The translations under genes and the position numbers were made by a program. From Burkholderiaceae bacterium (GTDB lineage Bacteria; Pseudomonadota; Gammaproteobacteria; Burkholderiales; Burkholderiaceae), in contig JAJPEN010000079.1 of NCBI GenBank assembly GCA_021166835.1, forward strand, positions 1-40,503: DNA of 40,503 bases. The letters are read 5' to 3'. The notes below the pieces were generated by a model, which searched no databases, was not told where the DNA came from, and saw only the letters and a list, made by a program, of their open reading frames with translations. The stretch's first letter is position 1, and each line of letters starts with the position of its first letter. Below, piece after piece: positions 27,964-35,703 of the stretch.

Positions 27964-29058
27964 TCAGCGATACCAGGGCAGCGCCGCGCGCGGAGACAGC
28001 ACCTCGCCGGCGCCCGAGGCGGAATAGCCCGGCAGCTGCGCGAGGCGTTCGCGCCAGACCGGCGCCGAGAGCAGCGCGGCGATCTCGCGCGCAGCGGCGC
28101 TTTCCAGGTTTTCGCGCGGGCAGACGAGAAAGTAGTCCTCGACGACCAGGGGAACGAAGTCGATGCTCTTGCCCGTGGCGGCCGCCTGGATGCCGAAGCC
28201 GGCGTCGACGGCGCCGGCGGCGACCGCGGCCGCCACCGCGAGGTGATTCGCTTCCTCGTAGCGGTAGCCGTCGATCGCGTCCGGATCGATCCGTTCGCGC
28301 GCGAGCAGTTCGTCGAGCAGCACGCGTGTGCCGGTGGTCGGCGCGCGGTTCACGAAGCGCACGCGAAGCAGGTCCTCCAGCGCTCCGATGCGTAGCGGAT
28401 TGCCGCGCGCGACGAACAGCCCCTGCGTGCGCCGCGCCACGCGCAGCATGGCGTGCCGGCGCGCACGCAGCAGCGGAGCGAAAGTGCGATGCACGTGCGA
28501 GCCGCGCGCGGTGAGGTCGGGGCGCGACAGCGGCAGGTGGATTCCGGCGAAGGCGCAGCGTCCTTCGTTCAGCTCCCGCAGCGCCGCGAGGCTGCCCTCG
28601 AAGCGAAGGTCGAGCAGCAGTTCACGCTCGCGGCACAGGTTCTTCAGAAGCGGCAGCGAGAGGTCGTGGCTCGCCACGCAACGAGCGATGCGCACGTCGT
28701 CGTTGAACGCGGTCGACAGCTCGCGGCCGATGTCGGCGGCGAGGTTCTCGATCTGCGGCGCCAGCCGTGCGCGGATGCGCGTCTCGGCCCACAGCAGCTT
28801 CTCGGCAAACTCGGTGAGCCGCGCAGCGCGCCCCTTGTCCCAGTGCACCAGCGGGCGGCCGAGCCTGGTTTCCTGGTCCTTCAGGTAACCCCACAGATGG
28901 CGGTACGACAGTCCGAGTGCGCGCGCCGCCGCGGCGATCGAGCCTTCGTGGCGAACGGCGCCGAGCACGTCGAAGAACGTGTTGCGCAGGAGCGCCGACG
29001 GCTCCCGGGCGAATTCGTAGCGGAACTCGACGCCGACGATTCCCGAAGACTTATGCAT
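27964..29058 (-). CDS. ModE-type HTH regulator fused to a PBP-like domain
   Basis: 364-residue regulator. Residues about 25-90 are a ModE-type winged HTH: LGAVRHEGSIAAAARALGLSYRHLWGYL and ETRLGRPLV are close to the ModE DNA-binding domain. Residues about 125-345 resemble the PBP-like domain (COG1910 type) related to molybdate-binding proteins: FAGIHLPLS, LFVARGNPLRIGALEDLLR, FVNRAPTTGTRVLLDELL, AAAVAAGAVDAGFGIQA. No molbindin/TOBE repeats are seen, so oxyanion sensing would use the PBP-like domain (inference). It is divergent from the ModA-like gene with only 72 bp between starts, so it probably controls the importer. It ends 10 bp from apbC, tail to tail. Confidence 0.88.
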   Translation of the reverse strand: MHKSSGIVGVEFRYEFAREPSALLRNTFFDVLGAVRHEGSIAAAARALGLSYRHLWGYLKDQETRLGRPLVHWDKGRAARLTEFAEKLLWAETRIRARLAPQIENLAADIGRELSTAFNDDVRIARCVASHDLSLPLLKNLCRERELLLDLRFEGSLAALRELNEGRCAFAGIHLPLSRPDLTARGSHVHRTFAPLLRARRHAMLRVARRTQGLFVARGNPLRIGALEDLLRVRFVNRAPTTGTRVLLDELLARERIDPDAIDGYRYEEANHLAVAAAVAAGAVDAGFGIQAAATGKSIDFVPLVVEDYFLVCPRENLESAAAREIAALLSAPVWRERLAQLPGYSASGAGEVLSPRAALPWYR

Positions 29059-29072
29059 GGAGCTTCATATCG
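29050..29072. promoter_or_regulatory. candidate Mo-box-like operator at the regulator start
   Basis: On the minus strand CGATATGA (29072-29065) and, seven bases on, TGCATAAG (29057-29050) form an imperfect dyad with a TAT/ATA core in each arm, reminiscent of the ModE site. It overlaps the regulator ATG (29058-29056), which would suit autorepression. The match is loose. Confidence 0.3.
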
Positions 29073-29130
29073 CTGCGGCACGGTGACCCGTCTATTCTCG
29101 CAGACGCTCTTCTTTCCGAGGACGGACTCG

Positions 29131-29952
29131 ATGCAGTCGCCCCTGTTGCCCCGCATTCCCTGGTTCGCCGCGCTGTCGCTTGCCGTGTGCGCGATCGTCG
29201 CGCCCGGTGCCGCGCGGGCGCAGCCGGTGCTGCTGCACGCCGCCGGAAGCCTGCGTGCCGCACTCGACGAAGTGGCCGGCGAATTCGAAAGGCGCGAGCC
29301 GGCGAAGATCGAGCGCGTCTATGGCGCGTCGGGGCTGCTGCGCGATCGCATCGCCGGGGGCGAGCCGGCGCAGGTGTTCGCGTCGGCCAACGTCGAGCAT
29401 CCGCAGGCGCTCGCGCAGGCGGGCAAGGCGGTCGCTCCGCTCGTCTTCGCGCGCAACGTGCTGTGCGCGATCACGCGCAGCGACACGGGAGTACAGGCTG
29501 CGAACCTGCTCGAGCGCATGCTCGATCCTTCGCTGAAGCTGGGAACCTCCACGCCGAAGGCCGATCCGTCGGGCGATTACGCCTTCGCGCTGTTCGGGCG
29601 CGCCGAAGCCGTGCGCCCCGGCGCTCGCGCCGCGCTCGAAGCGAAGGCATTGCAGCTCACCGGCGGGCCGAACTCTCCGCCCCCGCCCAAGGACCGAAGC
29701 GTCTACGGCGATCTCGTCGCCACGCGAAAAGCCGACGTCTTCCTCACGTACTGCACCAATGCGCTGCTGGCGCGGCGCGACTTCCCCGAACTCGTCTCGG
29801 TGTCGATTCCGCCCGAGCTTGCCGTGGGCGCCGACTACGGTCTCACCGTGATGAGAGGCGCACCCGAGGCGGCCTGGCGTTTCGCGTGGTTTATCCTGTC
29901 GGCCGATGGCCAGGCGATTCTCGCGAAGCACGGCTTCGGTCCTCCCCGATGA
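29131..29952 (+). CDS. ModA-like periplasmic oxyanion-binding protein
   Basis: 273-residue secreted binding protein with a Sec signal ending AARA (about residue 30). Family features of molybdate-binding ModA: LLHAAGSLRAALDEVAGEFE, VYGASGLLRDRI, PAQVFASANVEHP, KLGTSTPKADPSGDYAFALF, ADVFLTYCTNA, VGADYGLTV and a final FILSADGQAILAKHGF. The Ser/Thr-rich loops that hold the oxyanion are in the usual places. The product may bind molybdate, tungstate or another oxyanion. The start ATG 29131 gives a complete signal peptide. The next genes are not ModB but a FecCD-type permease, starting 39 bp later. Confidence 0.9.
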   Translation: MQSPLLPRIPWFAALSLAVCAIVAPGAARAQPVLLHAAGSLRAALDEVAGEFERREPAKIERVYGASGLLRDRIAGGEPAQVFASANVEHPQALAQAGKAVAPLVFARNVLCAITRSDTGVQAANLLERMLDPSLKLGTSTPKADPSGDYAFALFGRAEAVRPGARAALEAKALQLTGGPNSPPPPKDRSVYGDLVATRKADVFLTYCTNALLARRDFPELVSVSIPPELAVGADYGLTVMRGAPEAAWRFAWFILSADGQAILAKHGFGPPR

Positions 29953-29991
29953 AACGTTCGTGCGGCGCCGTCGCGTGCTCGGCGGGCGGCG

Positions 29992-31035
29992 ATGATCGCG
30001 ACCGCCTCGCCGACGCCGCGCCGCGGGCGGCTCGGCTGGCTCCCGGTGCTCGTCCTGCTCGCCGCCGCGCTCGTCGCGACGACGCTGTACGCGCTCGGCA
30101 GCGGTCGCTTCGAGCTGCCGCTCGTCGAGGTGCTGCGCATCCTCGCCGGCCGTGCGCCCACCGGCGACGCCGCTTCGGCGCCGCTCGCCGAAACCGTGCT
30201 ATGGCAGGTGCGCGGGCCGCGGGTGTTCGCTTCGCTGACGGTTGGCGCCGCGCTGGCCGCCTCGGGTGTCGCGCTGCAGTCGGTGTTCCGCAACCCGCTC
30301 GCCGCCCCCGACCTGCTCGGCGTTTCCGCGGGCGCCGCGCTCGGCGCGGTCGCCGGCATCTTCCTCGGATGGGGCGTGGTCGCCATCCAGGGCGCGGCCT
30401 TCGTCGGCGGCCTCGTCGCGGTCTCGATCGTCTACTCGGTGGGCACGCTGCTTCCGCTGCGCGATCGCACGCTCAGCCTGGTGCTCGCCGGCATCGCGAT
30501 CGGCAGCGTGCTCGGCGCGCTGATCGCGCTGGTGAAGACACTCGCCGATCCGTATACGCAACTGCCGGCGATCGTCTTCTGGATGCTCGGCAGCTTCGCG
30601 TCGATCACCGCCTCCGATCTCGCGCTGCTGGTCGTCTTCGCCGTGATCGGCGCCGCTCCGCTCGTGGTGATGCGCTGGCGCGCCGATGCGCTCGCGTTGT
30701 CGGACGACGAGATCCATGCGCTGGGCGTGCGCCTGCCGGTGCTGCGACTCGCGCTCGTCGTCGGCGCCACGCTCGCCACCAGCGCGACGGTGGCGGCGGC
30801 CGGCGTCATCGGCTGGATCGGGCTCGTGGTGCCGCACGCCGCGCGGCTGCTCGTCGGCGCGTCGTTCGCGCGCGTGCTGCCGGTGTCGATGCTGCTCGGC
30901 GCCTGGCTGATGCTGGTCATCGACACGATCGGGCGCAGCATCGGCGCTTCCGAGGTGCCTCCCGGCGTGCTCACCGCGCTGGTCGGCGCGCCGGTGCTGT
31001 TCGCGCTGATGCTCGCGCGTGCGCGCAATGACTGA
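29992..31035 (+). CDS. FecCD/BtuC-type ABC importer permease
   Basis: 347-residue integral membrane protein with about ten transmembrane helices, of the type II importer family (BtuC, FhuB, FecCD, MolB). Motifs: VRGPRVFASLTVGAALAASG, ALQSVFRNPLAAPDLLGVSAGA, FWMLGSFASIT, and the C-terminal GWIGLVVPHAARLLVG. These proteins usually carry metal chelates, heme or B12. The Haemophilus MolB permease carries molybdate and tungstate with a cluster-A binding protein. Here the binding protein is ModA-like, so molybdate or tungstate is the best guess. No strong ribosome site precedes ATG 29992. The end overlaps the ATPase by 8 nt. Confidence 0.92.
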   Translation: MIATASPTPRRGRLGWLPVLVLLAAALVATTLYALGSGRFELPLVEVLRILAGRAPTGDAASAPLAETVLWQVRGPRVFASLTVGAALAASGVALQSVFRNPLAAPDLLGVSAGAALGAVAGIFLGWGVVAIQGAAFVGGLVAVSIVYSVGTLLPLRDRTLSLVLAGIAIGSVLGALIALVKTLADPYTQLPAIVFWMLGSFASITASDLALLVVFAVIGAAPLVVMRWRADALALSDDEIHALGVRLPVLRLALVVGATLATSATVAAAGVIGWIGLVVPHAARLLVGASFARVLPVSMLLGAWLMLVIDTIGRSIGASEVPPGVLTALVGAPVLFALMLARARND

Positions 31036-31825
31036 GCTGCTGCGCACGGTCGCGCTCGCCTTCGGATATCAGCGACACGCGCTCACCCGGCCGATCGACC
31101 TCGCCCTGCACGGCGGAGAGATCGTCGTCGTGCTCGGGCCGAACGGCTCGGGCAAGAGCACGCTGTTCCGCACTCTGCTCGGCATCGTCGCGCCGGTCGC
31201 CGGCGAGGTGCGCTGGGCCGGCCGGCCGCTCGCGCAGCATTCGCCGCGCGAACTCGCCGAGTGCGTCGCCTGGGTACCGCAGTCTCCGGGCGCCGCCTTC
31301 GAATTCACCGTCGAGCAGTACGTGATGCTCGGCCGCCTCGGCCGGCTGGCGGCCGGCGCGTCGCCCGCACGCGCCGACCGCGACGCCGTGGCGCGCGCCA
31401 TCGAACGGCTCGGGCTCGAGGACTTCCGTGAGCGTCCGCTGTCGCGGATGTCCGGCGGCGAGCGCCAGCTCGCCGCGGTTGCGCGTGCGCTGGCCCAAGA
31501 AGCGTCTACGCTCGTGCTCGACGAACCGACGACGAGCCTCGATTTCGGCAACCAGGGGCGCGTGCTCGACGTGATCGCATCGCTCGCCGACGACGGCCTG
31601 GGCATCGTCTACTCGACGCACGACCCGAATCACGCGCGGCGCGCCGGAACGCGCGCGCTCGTCTACCTGCCGGACGGGGAAACGGCTTTCGGCGCCGTGA
31701 ACGAGCTGGTCGAGCCGGCGACGCTGTCGCGCGTCTACGGCGTGCCGGTGGACGGCGCGCGCACGGCGGACGGGCGCCTCGTGCTCGCGATCGCGCCGGC
31801 GCTGGGCGGCCGGTTCAGCCGCTGA
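31028..31825 (+). CDS. ABC importer ATPase (FecE/MolC type)
   Basis: 265-residue ATP-binding subunit that would drive the FecCD-type permease. It has Walker A GPNGSGKST, Q-loop WVPQSP, signature MSGGERQLAAVARALAQE, Walker B LVLDEPTTSLD and the switch His in STHDPNHARR. No C-terminal TOBE/molybdate-binding domain is present, unlike ModC, which agrees with a type II importer. ATG 31028 lies inside the permease gene (8-nt overlap), so the two are coupled. Its last 11 bases overlap the 3' end of xdhC on the other strand. Confidence 0.93.
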   Translation: MTELLRTVALAFGYQRHALTRPIDLALHGGEIVVVLGPNGSGKSTLFRTLLGIVAPVAGEVRWAGRPLAQHSPRELAECVAWVPQSPGAAFEFTVEQYVMLGRLGRLAAGASPARADRDAVARAIERLGLEDFRERPLSRMSGGERQLAAVARALAQEASTLVLDEPTTSLDFGNQGRVLDVIASLADDGLGIVYSTHDPNHARRAGTRALVYLPDGETAFGAVNELVEPATLSRVYGVPVDGARTADGRLVLAIAPALGGRFSR

Positions 31826-32807
31826 GCGCGCAGGCGTCGCTTTCCTGCGGCGTCTTCTTCTGCGTGGGCGCCACGCCGTTCTTCACCGAGACGATCTCGG
31901 CGAGGATGGCCACCGCGATCTCGGCCGGCGTGCGGCTGCCGATGTGCAGCCCGATCGGCCCGTGCAGCCGCGCGATCTCGTCGGGCGTGAGGTCGAACAT
32001 CGCCAGGCGCTGCCGGCGGCGCGTGGAGTTGCTGCGCGAGCCGAGCGCGCCGACGTAGAACGCGGGCGACTTCAATGCTTCGAGCAGCGCGAGGTCGTCG
32101 AGCTTCGGATCGTGCGTGAGCGCGACGATCGCCGTATTCGCGTCCGGCTTGAACTCGGCGACGACGTCGTCCGGCATGCCGGGCAGCAACGTGACCTGCG
32201 GCAGCTCGAGCGTGCTGTAGTACTCCTCGCGCGGGTCGCAGACGAAGACCTGGAAGTCGAGCGCCTTGGCCATCTCGGCGAGCACGCGCGAGAGCTGGCC
32301 GGCGCCGATCATCAGCATCCGGTAGCGCGGGCCGAATACCGCGCGCGCGGTGTCGCCGTCGAAGGAGAAGGCTTCGCCCAGCTGTGCCGCTTCGAGCTTC
32401 GCGGCGCCGGTGTGCAGGTCCAGCGTGCGCGCGACCAGCTCGTGCCGCGCGGTGCGTTCCAGCACCTCGTCGATCCATCCCGCGTCGACCAGCGGCTCCT
32501 GCAGCAGACGCAGGGTTCCGCCGCAGGGCAGCCCGAAGCGCGCCGCTTCCTCCTTGTCGACGCCGTAGAGGATCATCGACGGCTTGCCCACGCGCTCGCC
32601 GGTGCGCACGCGCTCGATGAGATCGTCCTCGACGCAGCCGCCCGACACCGAGCCGACGACCAGGCCGTCGTCGCGCAGCGCGAGCAGTGCGCCTACCGGT
32701 CGCGGCGCCGAACCCCAGGTCTCGACGACCGTGATCAGCCAGACGTGACGGCCTTCGGCGAACCAGTCGCGCGCGTGCTCGAGCACTTCGCGGTCGATGC
32801 TGTCCAT
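31815..32807 (-). CDS. XdhC/CoxI family molybdenum cofactor maturation protein
   Basis: 330-residue XdhC-family protein, which binds Moco and supports its sulfuration and insertion into hydroxylases. The N-terminal XdhC/CoxI domain has WGSAPRPVGALLAL and GSVSGGCVEDDLIERV. The C-terminal Rossmann domain has RMLMIGAGQLSRVLAEMA, VCDPREEY, ALTHDPKLDDLALLEAL, and YVGALGSRSNSTRRRQRL. ATG 32807 follows a GGAGG ribosome site. It is the last gene of the cox operon, 64 bp after coxG. cox clusters often carry two such proteins (CoxF, CoxI); only one is here, and no mocA-like cytidylyltransferase is in the window. Confidence 0.93.
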   Translation of the reverse strand: MDSIDREVLEHARDWFAEGRHVWLITVVETWGSAPRPVGALLALRDDGLVVGSVSGGCVEDDLIERVRTGERVGKPSMILYGVDKEEAARFGLPCGGTLRLLQEPLVDAGWIDEVLERTARHELVARTLDLHTGAAKLEAAQLGEAFSFDGDTARAVFGPRYRMLMIGAGQLSRVLAEMAKALDFQVFVCDPREEYYSTLELPQVTLLPGMPDDVVAEFKPDANTAIVALTHDPKLDDLALLEALKSPAFYVGALGSRSNSTRRRQRLAMFDLTPDEIARLHGPIGLHIGSRTPAEIAVAILAEIVSVKNGVAPTQKKTPQESDACALSG

Positions 32808-32871
32808 CCGGTTCCTCCCGAAGCAGTGGGCTTGCGCCCGGTTTTCCCCCTCAGTTTCCTCGCGGTTTCCC

Positions 32872-33531
32872 CTAGCGGCGCCAGTACGCGACGAGCGCCG
32901 CAATGACGACGATCGCGACGATCCAGGCGAGCCAGCGCAACGAGGAGCCGGGCGGTGCAGCGGTCGGCGCCGGATGCGGGGCCGCGCGCCGCGCCTCGAC
33001 GGCTGCGGCACCGCCGGTACCCGCCTTTTCGCCACCGGCGACCGCAGCGCCGGCCCCTTCCTCGACGATCGTCTCGTCGACGGCGCGCGCGGTGGCGCTC
33101 AGGCGCGACTCGAAGGCCGCGAAGAAGTCGTCCGCTATTTTCGCAGCAGCGCCGTCGATCAGTCGGGATCCCACTTGTGCCAGCTTGCCGCCGATCTGCG
33201 CCTTCGCGTCGTAGCCGAGCCGCGTACCCTCGGGGTCGGGCGACAACCGTACGTCGGCCGACCCCTTGCCGAAGCCGGCCGCTCCGCCCTGGCCGTCGAA
33301 GGCGAGCGTGTACGACGAAGGCGGGACCACGTTCTGCAGTTTCAGGCGCCCCTTGAAGCGCGCGTTCACCGGGCCGATGCGCATCGCGATCGTCGCCAGG
33401 TACTCGTCGTCGGCGACCCGCTCGAGCGACTCGCAGCCGTTGATGCAGGCCTTGAGCGTGTCCGGGTCGTTCAGCGCGGCCCACGTCGCTTCCGGCGTCG
33501 CCGGGATCAGTCGTTCGCCCTGCAGGTTCAT
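32872..33531 (-). CDS. coxG: CoxG-type SRPBCC protein with C-terminal membrane anchor
   Basis: 219-residue CoxG homolog. Residues 1-145 form an SRPBCC fold: PATPEATWAALNDPDTLKACINGCES, PVNARFKGRLKL, GKLAQVGSRLIDGAAAKIADDFF. An Ala/Gly/Pro-rich linker (about 150-195) follows, then one hydrophobic helix (WLAWIVAIVVIAALVAYW) with a terminal RR, which should anchor the protein in the inner membrane. CoxG is implicated in coupling CO dehydrogenase to the membrane/quinone pool. The start overlaps the coxE stop (ATGA). Confidence 0.92.
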   Translation of the reverse strand: MNLQGERLIPATPEATWAALNDPDTLKACINGCESLERVADDEYLATIAMRIGPVNARFKGRLKLQNVVPPSSYTLAFDGQGGAAGFGKGSADVRLSPDPEGTRLGYDAKAQIGGKLAQVGSRLIDGAAAKIADDFFAAFESRLSATARAVDETIVEEGAGAAVAGGEKAGTGGAAAVEARRAAPHPAPTAAPPGSSLRWLAWIVAIVVIAALVAYWRR

Positions 33532-34751
33532 GTCGGGAGCTCCGTGGAAGGTCGCGGGATCGGTCGACCGCATACGCCGCGCGTGCTCGCGCGCTCCGGC
33601 GTGCGCAGCGCGTCTGCCAGCTCGGCAAGACTCGACAGATTGTGCACGGGAAGCATCCGGTCGACATGCGGCAGCAGCGCGCGCACGCCGCTGGCGCGCG
33701 GCTCGAATCCGTCGTAGCGCAGCAGCGGGTTCAGCCAGACCAGTTGATGCGCATAGCGCTTCAGCCGCGCCGCTTCCGCGGAGAGCGAACCGTGCTCGTC
33801 GCGATCGAGCCCGTCGGTGACGAGCAGCAGCGCCGCGTTGCCGGTGAGAAGCCGGCGCGCCCAGCGCCGGTTGAACAGCGCCAGGTTCGACGCGATGCGC
33901 GTGCCGCCTTTCCAGTCCTGCACCAGCGCGTCGGCGCTTTCGATCGCGACGTCCGGATCGCGGTGACGCAGGCAGCGCGTGATGTCGGTCAGCCGGGTGC
34001 CGAACACCAGCGTGTGCACGCGATGATGGCGCTGCGTCAATCCGTACGCATAGTGCAGGAAGGCGCGCGCGTATCGGTCCATCGAACCCGAGATGTCGAT
34101 CAGCACGACGAGCGGCGGCGTGCGCAGGCGCGGCGACGAGCGCGGCAGGTCGATCGTGTCGGGGGCGCGCGCAAGCCGGCGCAGCGCGCGGCGCAGGTCG
34201 ATGCGCCCGCGCGCCGACGGCGCGAGGCGGCGCGTGCGCAGCGGCCGCACCGGGAGCGGCACGGTCTCGGCCAGGCGCCGGGCGAGCGCGAACTCGCTCG
34301 CCGACATGCTCTCGAAGTCGGCGTGCTGCAGCCGCTCGCGCTCGGAGAAGCCGAGGATCGCCTCGATGCGCTGCTCGTCGGCCTCGCGCGGCGCCGACGG
34401 CGTGTGCCGCGGCGCCGGCGGCGACAGCGCCTCCTCGACGCGGCGGGGACGCTGCGGCGGCGGCGTGGCGCCGGCGCGTCCTTCGACGCGCGGCAGCATC
34501 AGGTACATCAGCCGCTCGAGCAGTTTCGGATCGCGCCAGAACGCGGCGAACGCGGCGTCGAACACCGTCTGCTGCTCGTGCCGGTCGATCATCACGGCCG
34601 ACAGCGCGGCATGGACGTCGTCGCGGCGCTCGATCCCCACCAGCTCGACCGCGGCGATGCCGGCGAGGACGCGATCGGAGCCGACGGGAAGCCCCGCGGC
34701 GCGCAGCACGCGGGCGAAATGCGCAATGTTCTCGGCGATGCGACCGGCCAT
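33528..34751 (-). CDS. coxE: CoxE-type von Willebrand factor A domain protein
   Basis: 407-residue VWA protein. The MIDAS motif is D219-ISGSMD, preceded by LRTPPLVVLIDISG. The N-terminal half (IAHFARVLRAAGLPVGSDRVLAG) is the conserved CoxE region, followed by a Pro/Arg-rich linker. CoxE works with the AAA+ protein CoxD in assembling the copper/sulfur or sulfurated Mo active site of cox-type enzymes; the exact chemistry for form II enzymes is not known. A later MIDAS Thr/Asp pair (KGGTRIAS, VTDGLDRDE) is also present. It starts 22 bp after coxD and overlaps coxG. Confidence 0.93.
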   Translation of the reverse strand: MAGRIAENIAHFARVLRAAGLPVGSDRVLAGIAAVELVGIERRDDVHAALSAVMIDRHEQQTVFDAAFAAFWRDPKLLERLMYLMLPRVEGRAGATPPPQRPRRVEEALSPPAPRHTPSAPREADEQRIEAILGFSERERLQHADFESMSASEFALARRLAETVPLPVRPLRTRRLAPSARGRIDLRRALRRLARAPDTIDLPRSSPRLRTPPLVVLIDISGSMDRYARAFLHYAYGLTQRHHRVHTLVFGTRLTDITRCLRHRDPDVAIESADALVQDWKGGTRIASNLALFNRRWARRLLTGNAALLLVTDGLDRDEHGSLSAEAARLKRYAHQLVWLNPLLRYDGFEPRASGVRALLPHVDRMLPVHNLSSLAELADALRTPERASTRGVCGRPIPRPSTELPT

Positions 34752-34773
34752 CGGCGGGCTCTTCGACGAGACC

Positions 34774-35691
34774 CTAGGCCCGAACCGGATGACGCTCGAG
34801 GATTCCCTCCGCGCGCAATTCCTCGAGGATCGCCGCCCCGGCGCCGGAGTCGATGCGCGCGATGTCGTCCTGGTATTTCAGCAGCACACCGAGCGTGTCG
34901 GACACCGACTGCGGGTCGAGCGACAGCGTGTCCAGCGCGACCAGCGCGTTGGCCCAGTCGATCGTCTCCGCGACGCCGGGCGCCTTGAACAGATCGAGCG
35001 TTCTCGCGCGCTGCACGAAGCCGACCACCTGCTGCGCGAGCCGCTCGCCCGCGTTGCCCGCCTTGCGCCGGATGATGTCCAGCTCGCGTGCCGCGTCGGG
35101 GTAGTCGACCCAGGCGTACAGGCACCGGCGCTTGAGCGCATCGTGGATCTCGCGCGTGCGGTTCGACGTGATGACGACGATCGGCGGGTGCTCGGCGCGG
35201 ATCGTCCCCAGCTCGGGAATCGACAACTGCGACTCGGCGAGCACCTCGAGCAGGAACGCCTCGAAAGGCTCGTCGGCGCGGTCCAGCTCGTCGATCAGCA
35301 GCACCGGCGATACGGGCTGCGTGAGCGCCTGCAGCAACGGGCGCTCGATCAGCATGTCGCGCGAGTACAGGTTGCGCAGCAGCCGCTCGCGGTTCGCCTC
35401 GTGGCCGGCCTCGGCAACGCGGATCTCGAGCATCTGGCGCGCGACGTTCCATTCGTAGGCGGCCGACGCGACGTCCAGTCCCTCGTAGCACTGCAGCCGG
35501 ATCAGCGGCGCCTGCAAAGCCCGCGCCAGCACCTTCGCCAGCTCGGTCTTGCCCACGCCGGCCTCGCCTTCGAGCAGCAGCGGGCGGCCGAGCCGCAACG
35601 CGAGGAACACCGCCGTGGCGAGCGAACGGCCGGCGAGGTAGTCCTCGCCGGCCAGCAGCTTCAACGTTTCGTCTACGTCGGCCGGCCGCAT
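34774..35691 (-). CDS. coxD: CoxD-type MoxR AAA+ ATPase
   Basis: 305-residue MoxR-group AAA+ ATPase. Walker A is GEAGVGKT (42-49), with Walker B VLLIDELDRAD, sensor-1 VVITSNRTREIHDALKRRC, and YEGLDVASAAYEWN (a CoxD-like block). In Oligotropha the CoxD ATPase, together with CoxE, is needed to mature the CO dehydrogenase active site. It lies 12 bp after coxM and 22 bp before coxE in the operon. The chaperone target here would be the CoxL protein encoded in the same operon (inference). Confidence 0.94.
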   Translation of the reverse strand: MRPADVDETLKLLAGEDYLAGRSLATAVFLALRLGRPLLLEGEAGVGKTELAKVLARALQAPLIRLQCYEGLDVASAAYEWNVARQMLEIRVAEAGHEANRERLLRNLYSRDMLIERPLLQALTQPVSPVLLIDELDRADEPFEAFLLEVLAESQLSIPELGTIRAEHPPIVVITSNRTREIHDALKRRCLYAWVDYPDAARELDIIRRKAGNAGERLAQQVVGFVQRARTLDLFKAPGVAETIDWANALVALDTLSLDPQSVSDTLGVLLKYQDDIARIDSGAGAAILEELRAEGILERHPVRA

Positions 35692-35703
35692 CGTGCGCGT
35701 CGC

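Noticed and set aside
29992..31825. Siderophore or vitamin B12 importer
   Set aside because: The permease and ATPase belong to that superfamily, but the linked binding protein is ModA-like and the divergent regulator is ModE-like, which point to an oxyanion.
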